A stretch of 64,000 nt of DNA, taken from assembly GCF_963675815.1 (NCBI RefSeq), contig NZ_OY776574.1, positions 490,001 through 554,000 on the forward strand, given 5' to 3'. Position numbers and translations under genes: made by a program. Below, one piece after another: positions 44,234 through 53,767 of the stretch. Source of the DNA: an uncultured Desulfuromusa sp. Lineage in GTDB: Bacteria > Desulfobacterota > Desulfuromonadia > Desulfuromonadales > Geopsychrobacteraceae. Position 1 is the stretch's first letter; every line of letters starts with the position of its first letter. The notes beneath the pieces are model-generated. The model saw nothing but the letters and a program-made list of their open reading frames with translations, made no database searches and was not told the DNA's origin.

Positions 44234-45706
44234 ATGAAAGAAACTATTAAATTTACAATCATTGCCCTGCTAATTTTTGTCGTACTCATCGGTATTATTA
44301 TATGGCCGTTACCAGGCTTTATTGTTCTGGTAGTTTTTCTCCTATTGCTGGGGTTCTATGATTTATTTCAGAAAAAACATACGATTCTTAGAAACTTTCC
44401 TGTTATAGGTCATATTCGTTACTTATTGGAAATGATCGGTCCTGAAATTCATCAATATTTCGTAGAATCCGATACTGATGGCAAACCCATTGATAAGAAT
44501 CACCGCAGTTACATCTACGAGCGAGCCAAAGAACAAAACGAAACACACCCATTTGGCACAGAACTCGATGTATATGATGATAATTATAAATGGATGCAGC
44601 ACAGTATTTATCCCGCTATGAAAATGAAAACACCTCCACGAGTTACCATTGGAGGAAAAAGTTGCCAACAGCCTTATAGTGCCAGCATCTTTAATATTTC
44701 AGCCATGAGTTATGGAGCTTTGAGCCAAAATGCCATCCAGGCGTTAAATCTGGGGGCTAAAGCGGGTAACTTTTTTCACGATACAGGTGAAGGGGGTATC
44801 TCAAAATACCATTTACAAGGTGGGGATCTCGTGTGGGAAATCGGGACAGGTTATTTTGGTTGTCGCACAAACGAAGGTAAGTTTGATGCGGAAAAATTCA
44901 AAGAAAAAGCAAATTCAGAAGCTGTAAAAATGATTGAGATCAAAATCTCACAAGGAGCAAAACCTGGTCATGGTGGTGTCCTTCCCGCAGCTAAAAATAA
45001 TCAGGAAATTGCTGAAATAAGGGGTGTTCCACCACATACAGATGTTCTTTCCCCCCCTGGTCATTCAGCTTTTAGTGATGCAGAAGGGTTATTACAGTTT
45101 GTTCAGCAATTGAGAGTATTATCTAACGGAAAACCTGTTGGCTTCAAGCTTGCTGTAGGAAGTAAACAAGAATTTATCGAAATATGTGAGAAAATGGTGG
45201 AGACAGGCATAAAGCCGGATTTCATCACTGTGGACGGTGCAGAAGGTGGCACAGGTGCCGCTCCTATCGATTTCTCAAACTACGTCGGTATGCCTTGGGA
45301 AGATGCTTTGATTTTTGTCGTCGATACACTCCATGCTTACAAGCTAAAAAAAGAAATAAAGATTATAACTGCTACTAAGATATTTACAGCATTTGATATC
45401 TTCAAAGCTCTTTGTCTCGGGGCGGATGTTTGTAATTCCGCTCGTGGTATGATGCTGGCCTTGGGCTGTATACAAGCCTTGAAATGTAATACGAATGAGT
45501 GTCCTACAGGAGTCGCTACGAATAACCCAAAACTTGTAAGAGGTTTGGTTGTTGCAGAAAAATGGAAAAGAGTCAGGAACTACCATAAGAACATACTTGG
45601 AGATTTTCTGGAATTATTGGCCGCATCAGGCTGTCAGTCGCTTGAAGAGATGGATAGAAGTTTAATTTATAAAAAAGTAGATAAGCAATGGCAATCATAC
45701 TCTTGA
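44234..45706 (+). CDS. Membrane-anchored FMN-dependent glutamate synthase-like protein
   Basis: A 490-residue protein. Residues 8-45 are hydrophobic (one or two helices). The rest is the glutamate synthase large-subunit FMN barrel: ISAMSYGALSQNAIQALN, HDTGEGGISKYH, GAKPGHGGVLP, DGAEGGTGAAP. The [3Fe-4S] cysteines of GltB are kept in GCIQALKCNTNECPTGVAT. The glutaminase domain is absent and no gltD is nearby, so the reaction is unknown; an ammonia- or other donor-dependent reductive amination, or a different oxidoreduction, is possible. The gene looks visibly richer in A+T than its neighbours and follows a recombination scar, which suggests transfer. Confidence 0.85.
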   Translation: MKETIKFTIIALLIFVVLIGIIIWPLPGFIVLVVFLLLLGFYDLFQKKHTILRNFPVIGHIRYLLEMIGPEIHQYFVESDTDGKPIDKNHRSYIYERAKEQNETHPFGTELDVYDDNYKWMQHSIYPAMKMKTPPRVTIGGKSCQQPYSASIFNISAMSYGALSQNAIQALNLGAKAGNFFHDTGEGGISKYHLQGGDLVWEIGTGYFGCRTNEGKFDAEKFKEKANSEAVKMIEIKISQGAKPGHGGVLPAAKNNQEIAEIRGVPPHTDVLSPPGHSAFSDAEGLLQFVQQLRVLSNGKPVGFKLAVGSKQEFIEICEKMVETGIKPDFITVDGAEGGTGAAPIDFSNYVGMPWEDALIFVVDTLHAYKLKKEIKIITATKIFTAFDIFKALCLGADVCNSARGMMLALGCIQALKCNTNECPTGVATNNPKLVRGLVVAEKWKRVRNYHKNILGDFLELLAASGCQSLEEMDRSLIYKKVDKQWQSYS

Positions 45707-45917
45707 AGACTATTGACACATCACTCCTGAAAACTAACCGAAAAATCGAATTCACATTGAATTTTTTACAGGCCCTTTTGTGAGCAGATTTAAGTTTTCT
45801 TCCATCTGCCAAGTCATCCGAAAAAATCAATTAGGGCCTTCAGGAAACTTTTCCGGCGACTGTTTCTGTCTCGTTGTATAAAGTTTTAGATCACAGGGGA
45901 CTGAGGCATAACATAAG

Positions 45918-46799
45918 ATGAAACCCTTTTTTATTTCTTCAAGTATTGTACTGATCATATTGTTAGTCGGTTTTTTTCTGTTACAGCCGGTAACAAGAAA
46001 CCTGGTGTACTATCTCTGGTGGAAGACAACTCCAAAATCCGTCATTTCAGAAGGAAATATCACTTCAAGAGATGCCAACATTCACTATGTCTCCTATGGA
46101 TCCGGCTCACCAATACTGCTCCTTCATGGGGGATTAAGCCACAGGTTCATCTGGTTCTCTCAAATCCCCTGGTTGGTAAATTCTGGTCGACAGGTCATTT
46201 TGCTGGACACTCGGGGACATGGAGACTCAGATCTTGGTGATTCTGAACTGAGTTATCATTTAATGGCTGATGATACAATCCAGGTCCTCGATCAACTCAG
46301 CATCCAGAAGACGGACGTCATTGGCTGGAGTGACGGAGCCAACACGGCTTTGCAGCTCGCCCTTGTCTGGCCACAAAGAGTACACCGAATCATTGCTATC
46401 AGCGGCAACTCAGATCCTTCCGGGCTCACAACCGAAGCACAGATGAACGGTCAGGAAAGAAGCAGCGGACTGACCTACTGGTTTTACCGCTGGTGGACTG
46501 GTGCGGGCGATCGTCTTGATAAACTTGAAACAAGCATCAGGACATTATGGCAGAGCGGTCCCCACCTGACAGCAGCAGATCTGCGTAAAATAAAAAATCC
46601 AGTCCTTGTCGTTGTTGGTGAACATGACCTGATCACACTTGATCATACAGAAAAAATGGCCAGCAGGTTGGCAAACGGAAAACTAGCTATCGTCCCCGAT
46701 GGTGGACATTTAACTATCTTTACCCATGCCCGTGAAATCAACAGATTGATAGGAAATTTTCTGGCTATCCCGACAAGCAACGAAGATGATCATGATTAA
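45918..46799 (+). CDS. Membrane-anchored alpha/beta hydrolase
   Basis: A 293-residue hydrolase. An N-terminal transmembrane helix (about 8-25) anchors it, with the catalytic domain probably periplasmic. PILLLHGGLSH is the oxyanion loop, GWSDGANTALQLAL carries the nucleophile serine, GEHDLIT the acid and PDGGHLT the histidine. It lies directly upstream of mprF. In some proteobacteria, aminoacyl-phosphatidylglycerol synthases are paired with an anchored hydrolase (AcvB, PA0919) that removes the amino acid; the same role is possible here but not shown. Confidence 0.82.
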   Translation: MKPFFISSSIVLIILLVGFFLLQPVTRNLVYYLWWKTTPKSVISEGNITSRDANIHYVSYGSGSPILLLHGGLSHRFIWFSQIPWLVNSGRQVILLDTRGHGDSDLGDSELSYHLMADDTIQVLDQLSIQKTDVIGWSDGANTALQLALVWPQRVHRIIAISGNSDPSGLTTEAQMNGQERSSGLTYWFYRWWTGAGDRLDKLETSIRTLWQSGPHLTAADLRKIKNPVLVVVGEHDLITLDHTEKMASRLANGKLAIVPDGGHLTIFTHAREINRLIGNFLAIPTSNEDDHD

Positions 46800-46814
46800 C
46801 ATTTTTCAAATTTG

Positions 46815-46855
46815 AAAGTTTGATATGGTTATATTCAAACTTTGATGATTTTTTG
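46815..46855 (+). terminator. Probable terminator between the hydrolase gene and mprF
   Basis: AAAGTTTGATAT (46815-46826) pairs with ATATTCAAACTTT (46831-46843) with one bulge and a four-base GGTT loop, followed by GATGATTTTTT. The stem is A/T-rich, so moderate in strength. Confidence 0.55.
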
Positions 46856-46902
46856 AACACGACATCAATCCTTCTCAGCAAAGAAACCGAGGACATATAA
46901 AA

Positions 46903-49464
46903 GTGTTAAAGCAACGATCCTCAATACCCCACAAGGTACTGCCTTTCATCATTCTGATTCTTTTTTCAGGTGCAATATGGATATTGCACGACTCACTACA
47001 AGAATTTCACTACCATCACATCCTGCAGCAACTCAAGTCGATCTCATCTTCACGTATTGCCATGGCCATTGGCTTAACGATATTAAGCTACCTGATCATG
47101 ACCGGTTACGATCATTTGGCAATCAGGTATATCAAAAATCCAATTGGAATCGCGAAAGTGACCCTTGCGTCTTTTATCAGTTACGCCTTCAGTAATACAA
47201 TTGGATTATCTCTTTTAACTTCAGGATCAATCCGCTATCGCCTCTATTCCTCATGGGGCTTATCAGCGGAACGTATTGCCCGTCTGGTTGCCTTTACAGT
47301 ACTGACTTTTTGGTTGGGCATTGGCACAATCGGCAGCATCATATTTATTGTCGAGCCTTTATCAATCCCAATCCTGAAACATTTCCCCATCCACTCAACT
47401 CGCCCGCTTGGCTACGTTCTGGCCTCTCTGGTTGGCAGCTATTTGCTGATTGTCCTGTTCAGAAAAACCCCCTTTCATTTCCGGAACTGGGAGCTACGCC
47501 TTCCTTCAATCGCTGTAGCCTGGACGCAGCTACTCATCGGCTCTCTTGACTGGATGCTGGCCGGATGTGTTCTTTATGTCCTCTTGCCTGAACACATCGG
47601 GATATCCTTTTTTCAATTCCTCGGGATCTTTCTCTTAGCTCAGGTTGTGGCATTGATCAGCCACGTCCCGGGAGGATTGGGAGTCTTCGAATCAATGATT
47701 CTGCTCTCTGCTCCCAGTATCCCGGCTGATATGCTTCTTGGATCCATGTTGATCTATCGAGGTATTTATTATCTGTTACCTCTGACTCTTGCCGCTTTGC
47801 TGCTCGGCGGAGGAGAACTCCTGCAGAAAAAAACTCAAGTTTCAAAGGCGATTCTCTTTGCCGGGCAATTCGGTCGCACTGCAATCCCACACCTTCTAGC
47901 GGCAACAACCTTGACATCTGGTGCTGTTCTTCTGTTCTCCGGCGTCACTCCGGTGGCTCCGGGGCGTCTGAACGGAATCAAAGAAGTTCTATCCCTGCCG
48001 GTCATAGAATTATCACATTTTCTCAGTAGCCTCATCGGGATTGGTCTTTTGTTGCTGGCCCGAGGACTGCAACGACGCCTTGATGCCGCTTATGTCTTGG
48101 CCGCAATTCTTCTCGGAACCAGTAGTCTATTGGCTCTTCTTAAAGGTGGAAACTACGAAGAATCAATCTTGCTGGGACTTATGCTGATAGCGCTACTGCC
48201 CTGTCGATCACATTTTTATCGCAAGGCTTCACTCTTCAATGAAACCTTTACTCCGGGTTGGAATGTTGCTGTTCTATTGATTCTGGGAAGTTCGATCTGG
48301 CTTGGGATTTTCACTTACAAGCATGTCGACTATTCCAGTCAACTCTGGTGGCAGTTTACTCTTCATGGTGGTGCTCCAAGATTTCTGCGTGCCACTGTCG
48401 GGTCTGTTATTCTCCTCCTCGCCCTGGCCATTGCAAGACTGCTGCGAACAACACCTGAAGATCCAACTGAGCCGGGACCAGATGAATTGATCAGGGCAAA
48501 ACAGATTATCAGCCAATCCCCTGCGACCGAAGCCAACCTTGCCTTGCTTGGTGATAAAACTCTGTTGTTTAATGAGCAGCAAAACAGCTTTATCATGTAC
48601 GGCGTGGAAGGAAACTCATGGATCGCTATGGGTGACCCAATCGGCCCCCCTGAAGAGGCTAATTCTCTAGCCTGGTCATACCGTGAGCTGGTGGAGCGAC
48701 ACGGTGGACAAACAATTTTTTACGAAGTCGGTACCCATATGCTGCCCGTTTATCTCGATATGGGTCTCACATTATTAAAGCTTGGAGAGCAGGCAAGTGT
48801 TCCTCTGATAAATTTCTCACTGGAGGGATCAGAACGCAAAGGATTACGCTATATCTATCGACGGCTAAATAAAGAAGGGAGTTCTTTTGAGGTTTACCCG
48901 GCAGACAGAACCAGTGAAATCCTGCCGGAATTACGTCGCATATCTGATATCTGGCTTAAAGAAAAAAGTGTTCGGGAAAAAGGTTTTTCTCTGGGCTTCT
49001 TCGATGAAAGCTATTTGTTGAATTTTCCCGTTGCTATAGTCAGACAAGAAGAAGAGATTGTCGCTTTCGCCAATCTGTGGATGGGAGCCAGTCAAGAAGA
49101 GCTTTCAATTGACCTTATGCGTTACAGTCCTGAGGCTCCACGCAGCATTATGGACTACCTGTTCACAAACTTGATGTTGTGGGGAAAGGAACAAGGTTAT
49201 CAATCTTTTAATCTCGGTATGGCCCCGTTATCAGGGTTGGAAAACAGATCTTTTGCGCCATTATGGAACAGGATAGGGTCAATTATCTTCAGTAAGGGTG
49301 AGCATTTCTACAATTTTGAAGGACTCAGGGAGTATAAACAGAAATACAAACCGGTCTGGTCTCCCAGATACCTGGCCTGCCCGGGCGGTTTGGCATTGCC
49401 TCGTATTCTGACAAATGTCACCTCTTTAATCAGCGGTGGCATCAAAGGGGTTTTTATAAAATAA
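46903..49464 (+). CDS. mprF: Phosphatidylglycerol lysyltransferase/flippase MprF
   Basis: An 853-residue bifunctional protein. The N-terminal ~520 residues form the multi-helix flippase (HVPGGLGVFESMILL is a family motif); the C-terminal DUF2156 domain (about 545-840; YGVEGNSWIAMGDPIGPPEE, FNLGMAPLSGLE) transfers lysine or alanine from aminoacyl-tRNA to phosphatidylglycerol. The product lowers membrane negative charge and protects against cationic peptides. The start is GTG 46903 with GAGGA about ten bases upstream. It is followed 45 bases later by cardiolipin synthase, which uses the same lipid. Confidence 0.93.
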   Translation: MLKQRSSIPHKVLPFIILILFSGAIWILHDSLQEFHYHHILQQLKSISSSRIAMAIGLTILSYLIMTGYDHLAIRYIKNPIGIAKVTLASFISYAFSNTIGLSLLTSGSIRYRLYSSWGLSAERIARLVAFTVLTFWLGIGTIGSIIFIVEPLSIPILKHFPIHSTRPLGYVLASLVGSYLLIVLFRKTPFHFRNWELRLPSIAVAWTQLLIGSLDWMLAGCVLYVLLPEHIGISFFQFLGIFLLAQVVALISHVPGGLGVFESMILLSAPSIPADMLLGSMLIYRGIYYLLPLTLAALLLGGGELLQKKTQVSKAILFAGQFGRTAIPHLLAATTLTSGAVLLFSGVTPVAPGRLNGIKEVLSLPVIELSHFLSSLIGIGLLLLARGLQRRLDAAYVLAAILLGTSSLLALLKGGNYEESILLGLMLIALLPCRSHFYRKASLFNETFTPGWNVAVLLILGSSIWLGIFTYKHVDYSSQLWWQFTLHGGAPRFLRATVGSVILLLALAIARLLRTTPEDPTEPGPDELIRAKQIISQSPATEANLALLGDKTLLFNEQQNSFIMYGVEGNSWIAMGDPIGPPEEANSLAWSYRELVERHGGQTIFYEVGTHMLPVYLDMGLTLLKLGEQASVPLINFSLEGSERKGLRYIYRRLNKEGSSFEVYPADRTSEILPELRRISDIWLKEKSVREKGFSLGFFDESYLLNFPVAIVRQEEEIVAFANLWMGASQEELSIDLMRYSPEAPRSIMDYLFTNLMLWGKEQGYQSFNLGMAPLSGLENRSFAPLWNRIGSIIFSKGEHFYNFEGLREYKQKYKPVWSPRYLACPGGLALPRILTNVTSLISGGIKGVFIK

Positions 49465-49509
49465 TCAGGATTGGAAGTACTTTTATCTTTCTCTCGACCT
49501 AGGATTCGT

Positions 49510-50904
49510 ATGTTGATGTCTTGGCTATTAACCCATGTTGTGCTGCTGCTTGGTTTTTTATTGGCCATTCCGGTCATTGCCCAGATGATTCGTCAACGCC
49601 ATTCACCAGCGGGATCCATGGCTTGGTTGTTAAGTATCGTCCTGATACCCTATTTAGGAATTCCTCTGTATCTGATGCTGGGTGGTCGTAAGATGAGGAA
49701 GTTAGCAGCGAGCAAAACAGATCTACACCTCCCGGAACAATCTTTGGCACGACCAGAGGTGATTCCTGATATTGATCGTTTGATGCGTTCTTATGGTCTT
49801 CCCGGTGCGGTGACCGGCAATCAATTGAAACTGCTACCCTCTGGTGAGGAGAGTTATGCTGCTCTGGTAGAAATAATTGAACGGGCAACAACAAGTCTCT
49901 GGGTCAGTACATTTATTCTGCATCCAGATCAGGTTGGCCGGGATATTATTGATCGACTCTCCCGCCGCGCAGCTTCAGGCGTCGAAATCCGGGTCTTACT
50001 CGATGGCGTCGGTTCCCTCCACACGAATAAAAAACACCTAAATCATTTAATCGCCGCTGGAGGGAAAACCGCCTACTTTATGCCAGTTATACATCGGCCC
50101 TTTCGTGGTCGCACCAACTTGCGCAACCATCGTAAATCCGTCATTGCTGATAGCCGCTACACTTGGGCCGGGGGGACCAACATTGCAAACGAGTATATTG
50201 GTCCGACTCATGATCCACATCGCTGGCGCGATCTCTCTTTTATCTTGGAGGGACCTGCGACCAAACATTATATAGATATTTTTAGTTCTGACTGGAAGTT
50301 TGCCACAGGAGAACAATTATCCAGTCCAACCTTAAAGTCGACAAAGATGACTTTTCCGGTCGTCGGAGATGCGACACTTCAAGTTGTCCCTTCCGGCCCC
50401 GATGTCAGCGGTGACCCCCTCTATTCAGCTCTGATTTCAGCAGTATTTCAGGCCAAAGACCGTCTCTGGATTATCACTCCTTATTTCATTCCTGACGACG
50501 CTTTGGCGCAAGCATTACATCTCGCAGCACACCGCGGGGTTGATGTCCGGGTCATATTACCAGAAATTTCGAATCACCAATTAGCTGACATGGTGCGTGG
50601 TCCTTATTTACGTGATTTACAGCGGGCAGGTGGACAAATTTTACTCTATCAAGGCGGTATGCTACATGGAAAAGCTCTCTTGGTTGATGCATCCATCGCG
50701 GTCATTGGCTCAGCCAACTTTGATATGCGGAGCCTGTTTCTCAACTACGAAACCGGTCTACTGGTCTATAGCCAAGCAGAAATCAAGCAGATAGAAGAAT
50801 GGACTGAAAACCTGATCCGGAGTTGTCGGTATGGCATTAAGGAAGTGGGCCTGTTCCGCGATCTGCTTGAAGGAATTGTTCGCATGATGGCACCGGTGCT
50901 CTAA
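49510..50904 (+). CDS. cls: Cardiolipin synthase (phospholipase D family)
   Basis: A 464-residue membrane enzyme. Two N-terminal hydrophobic helices are followed by two PLD domains with HKD motifs: NHRKSVIAD…GGTNIANEY and HGKALLVD…GSANFDMRS. It joins phosphatidylglycerol to a second glycerolipid to form cardiolipin. ATG 49510 with AGGA five bases upstream is preferred to an upstream TTG. Probably co-transcribed with mprF. Confidence 0.93.
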   Translation: MLMSWLLTHVVLLLGFLLAIPVIAQMIRQRHSPAGSMAWLLSIVLIPYLGIPLYLMLGGRKMRKLAASKTDLHLPEQSLARPEVIPDIDRLMRSYGLPGAVTGNQLKLLPSGEESYAALVEIIERATTSLWVSTFILHPDQVGRDIIDRLSRRAASGVEIRVLLDGVGSLHTNKKHLNHLIAAGGKTAYFMPVIHRPFRGRTNLRNHRKSVIADSRYTWAGGTNIANEYIGPTHDPHRWRDLSFILEGPATKHYIDIFSSDWKFATGEQLSSPTLKSTKMTFPVVGDATLQVVPSGPDVSGDPLYSALISAVFQAKDRLWIITPYFIPDDALAQALHLAAHRGVDVRVILPEISNHQLADMVRGPYLRDLQRAGGQILLYQGGMLHGKALLVDASIAVIGSANFDMRSLFLNYETGLLVYSQAEIKQIEEWTENLIRSCRYGIKEVGLFRDLLEGIVRMMAPVL

Positions 50905-51031
50905 GGGTCAAGGATCAATTGTCTCCAGGAAACAGATTGACAGGAATCTTTGGCACGCAACATTACAGGATCGTGGCATCATGATCAGGACTAGCGGTCT
51001 CAAGGTTTTTCTGAATTTCAGCGGCTTCTTT

Positions 51032-51580
51032 TTAAGACTTATGTCGGATTCGATGAATAATCCAGAAAATACACCCGCCGCCGGCCAAAACAGAAAACAA
51101 CCAGTATTCGTACTGTTTGACATCTCCTAAAAAAATTTCCACGGCGTGACCAAACAGATATCCAGCACAACCAAAGCATACAGCCCAGATTGCGGCTCCA
51201 AGGATATTGAGGGGAAGAAACAGCTGCCAGGAAACCTGACTCATCCCTAGAGCAAAAGGGGTAATAGTACGTAAACCGTAAAGAAAACGGAAACCCAGAA
51301 TCAGTAAAATTCGGTAACTATGAATCAATCTCCGGGTGCGTTCCAAGCGGAGTCTCCAGTGAGGGCGACGCTTCAATAAATATTCACTGTGCCGACGACC
51401 AAGATAGAAAAAAAGCTGATCACCTAAGAGAGTCCCGAGGAAGGCGGCAGTAATCACCCAAGGAAGATGCAAGTATCCGCGATGAGCAGCAAAACCAGAA
51501 AGAACAAGGATGGTTTCTCCCTCAAGAAAGGTTCCAAGCAGAATGGCAAGGTAGCCGTAATGTTGGATGAAAGATTCCAT
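51032..51580 (-). CDS. DedA/SNARE-associated family membrane protein
   Basis: A 182-residue protein with about five membrane helices and the DedA pattern GTFLEGETILVLSGFAAHRG, GDQLFFYLGRR and FRFLYGLRTITPFALG (the conserved G-x3-R region). DedA proteins support envelope integrity and include undecaprenyl-phosphate and phospholipid translocases. It is transcribed toward cls from its own promoter region, 220 bases shared with marC. Confidence 0.88.
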   Translation of the reverse strand: MESFIQHYGYLAILLGTFLEGETILVLSGFAAHRGYLHLPWVITAAFLGTLLGDQLFFYLGRRHSEYLLKRRPHWRLRLERTRRLIHSYRILLILGFRFLYGLRTITPFALGMSQVSWQLFLPLNILGAAIWAVCFGCAGYLFGHAVEIFLGDVKQYEYWLFSVLAGGGCIFWIIHRIRHKS

Positions 51581-51800
51581 TGTATCTTTTTAATTCCTTT
51601 GCATGCGAATTTTTGATTGTCAGAATCATAACAAGGATTAAAATAAGAAAACTATCGAATTCTAGCAATCCATGCGGAATTGCAAGGGAGAACCAAGGAA
51701 ATATAGCTCAATCAACACAACGTTAAGATAAGTCTGTATTAAAAGCCTGGATTGCTTATTTTCAGGATATCCGGTCATTGACCTGAATAGGAATTAAACA

Positions 51801-52433
51801 TTGTCTGAATACACTCTTTATGCCAAAGCCTTGGTCGGTTTGCTCGCAATTATCAACCCTTTAGGTGCTATTCCAATTTTCCTGTCACTTTGTGGGGATA
51901 AAACCGCAGCAGAATACCGCAAAATCGCGCGTACCAGTTCATTCGCTGTTGCCATGATTTTATTGCTGTCAATCTGGGCAGGGGAAACAATTTTGAATTT
52001 TTTTGGGATTAGTATCCCGGCATTCCGAACTGGAGGGGGGCTGCTTATTCTCTTAATGGCAATATCCATGTTGCATGCCAAACAAAGCCATACACAACAA
52101 ACACCCCATGAGGCAGAAGAAGCTAACGATAAAGAGAGTATCGCTGTTGTCCCCCTCGCTATTCCACTGATGGCAGGTCCAGGTGCTATTAGTCTGGTTA
52201 TTGTTGATGCTCATCAAATAGCTCACCTGAGTGGACGGATATTCTTAAGTGTGAGCGTCATCGTTGCGGCCGTCATTGTTTTGATCGCCTTAAGCCTAGC
52301 AAAGCCCATCGGCGATAAATTAGGTGTCACCGGATTGAATATCTCAACCAGAATAATGGGTTTGCTGCTTGCGGCTATTGGCATTCAAATGATTACTTCT
52401 GGAATAGTAAAACTTCTGCCAGGCCTCGCCTAG
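51801..52433 (+). CDS. MarC family membrane protein
   Basis: A 210-residue protein with six predicted membrane helices: ALVGLLAIINPLGAIPIFL and PLAIPLMAGPGAISLVIV are the MarC signatures. The function of the family is not settled. The start is TTG 51801 with AGGA eight bases upstream; no ATG is usable without losing the first helix. First gene of a marC-APC-UbiB cluster. Confidence 0.85.
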   Translation: MSEYTLYAKALVGLLAIINPLGAIPIFLSLCGDKTAAEYRKIARTSSFAVAMILLLSIWAGETILNFFGISIPAFRTGGGLLILLMAISMLHAKQSHTQQTPHEAEEANDKESIAVVPLAIPLMAGPGAISLVIVDAHQIAHLSGRIFLSVSVIVAAVIVLIALSLAKPIGDKLGVTGLNISTRIMGLLLAAIGIQMITSGIVKLLPGLA

Positions 52434-52443
52434 GATGACAACG

Positions 52444-53748
52444 ATGAAAGAACAACAAAAAGATAAACTTGGATTCAAAGAGTTAGTTGCCATGGGAGTC
52501 GGCGGCATGGTTGGTGGAGGCATCTTTTCCGTCCTGGGTCTGGCTGTCGGCTTGGCGGGTCATGCGGCTCCTATTGCTTTTTCACTTGGTGGAATCGTCG
52601 CCCTGTTGACCGGGTGGTCCTATGCACGACTGGGATTAACTTTTCATTCCGCGGGTGGCAGCTTTACCTATATGGAGCATGCGTACCGACATCGAAATGT
52701 TGCTGCATTGGGAGGCTGGCTTCTTTTAGCTGGGTATATTGGCACTTTGGCGCTTTATTCTTATACTTTTGGAGTTTACGGTTCTGTTATCGTTGGTGGA
52801 TCTAGCCATGGCCCCTTCCTGCAACACTTATTGGCCTCTGGAATATTAATAATTTTCCTTGGACTAAATCTCTACAGTGTAAAAGCAACTGGAGGGATTG
52901 AAGATCTTATCGTTATTGTAAAGGTTCTTATCCTTTCATTATTTGCGGCAGTTGGTCTTTTCAGCGTAAAAACGGATCATCTGCTCCCGGTTTTCGATCA
53001 GGGACAACTGGGGATGTTGATGGGAGCAGCTCTTATATTTGTTGCATATGAAGGTTTTGAGCTGATCCCGAATGCTGTCAACGATATGAAAAACCCACAA
53101 CGTGACCTACCACGAGCCATTATGTTTTCCATTCTATTGACTATTGTTATTTATATTCTTGTCTCTCTCGTTGCGGTAGGAAACCTGCTACCGGATCAAA
53201 TCGTAAAGTACAAAGAATCCGCGCTTGCCGTTGCAGCTAAACCTTTCCTTGGCCATGCGGGATTTGTTCTTATTGGCTTAGGAGCATTATTATCAACAGC
53301 TTCGGCCATTAATGCGACCCTGTTTGGGACCGCCAGACTCGGCAAAGTTATGGCACAAGATGAGGCTCTTCCATGCGTATTTTCAATAAAAGAACGAACT
53401 CGAGATATTCCCTGGGTCAGTCTATGCATTATTAGTGGGATCACGATTATATTTGTGAACCTGTCAGATCTGACAGATATTTCCTCCTTCGCCAGCTCAA
53501 CATTCCTTCTAGTCTTCTCCAGTATTAATTTTTCCGCTTTTCGATTGCGTGCGCGGATTGACATCTCACCGCTGATACCTTTGGCCGGTTTAGTGCTATG
53601 CCTTACATCCTGGGTAGTCCTTTGTGCTTATCTCTGGCTACATAATCCCAGGAGCCTGAAATGGATCATCGTGTCCTGTCTTGCGATAGCCATTCTTGAA
53701 TTTTTATTCAGCCAGAGACGATTGTTTTTTAAAAAACAGTCAAAATAG
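52444..53748 (+). CDS. APC-family amino acid permease
   Basis: A 434-residue transporter with about 12 membrane helices. The N-terminal VAMGVGGMVGGGIFSVLGLA is the APC substrate-binding glycine motif of TM1; FVAYEGFELIPNAVNDMKNP is the TM6 region and cytoplasmic loop. Substrate not predictable. ATG 52444 is preferred to 52435 because TAGGATG sits six bases ahead. Ten bases after marC. Confidence 0.88.
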   Translation: MKEQQKDKLGFKELVAMGVGGMVGGGIFSVLGLAVGLAGHAAPIAFSLGGIVALLTGWSYARLGLTFHSAGGSFTYMEHAYRHRNVAALGGWLLLAGYIGTLALYSYTFGVYGSVIVGGSSHGPFLQHLLASGILIIFLGLNLYSVKATGGIEDLIVIVKVLILSLFAAVGLFSVKTDHLLPVFDQGQLGMLMGAALIFVAYEGFELIPNAVNDMKNPQRDLPRAIMFSILLTIVIYILVSLVAVGNLLPDQIVKYKESALAVAAKPFLGHAGFVLIGLGALLSTASAINATLFGTARLGKVMAQDEALPCVFSIKERTRDIPWVSLCIISGITIIFVNLSDLTDISSFASSTFLLVFSSINFSAFRLRARIDISPLIPLAGLVLCLTSWVVLCAYLWLHNPRSLKWIIVSCLAIAILEFLFSQRRLFFKKQSK

Positions 53749-53767
53749 CAGCAGGGAGCTCCTATCA

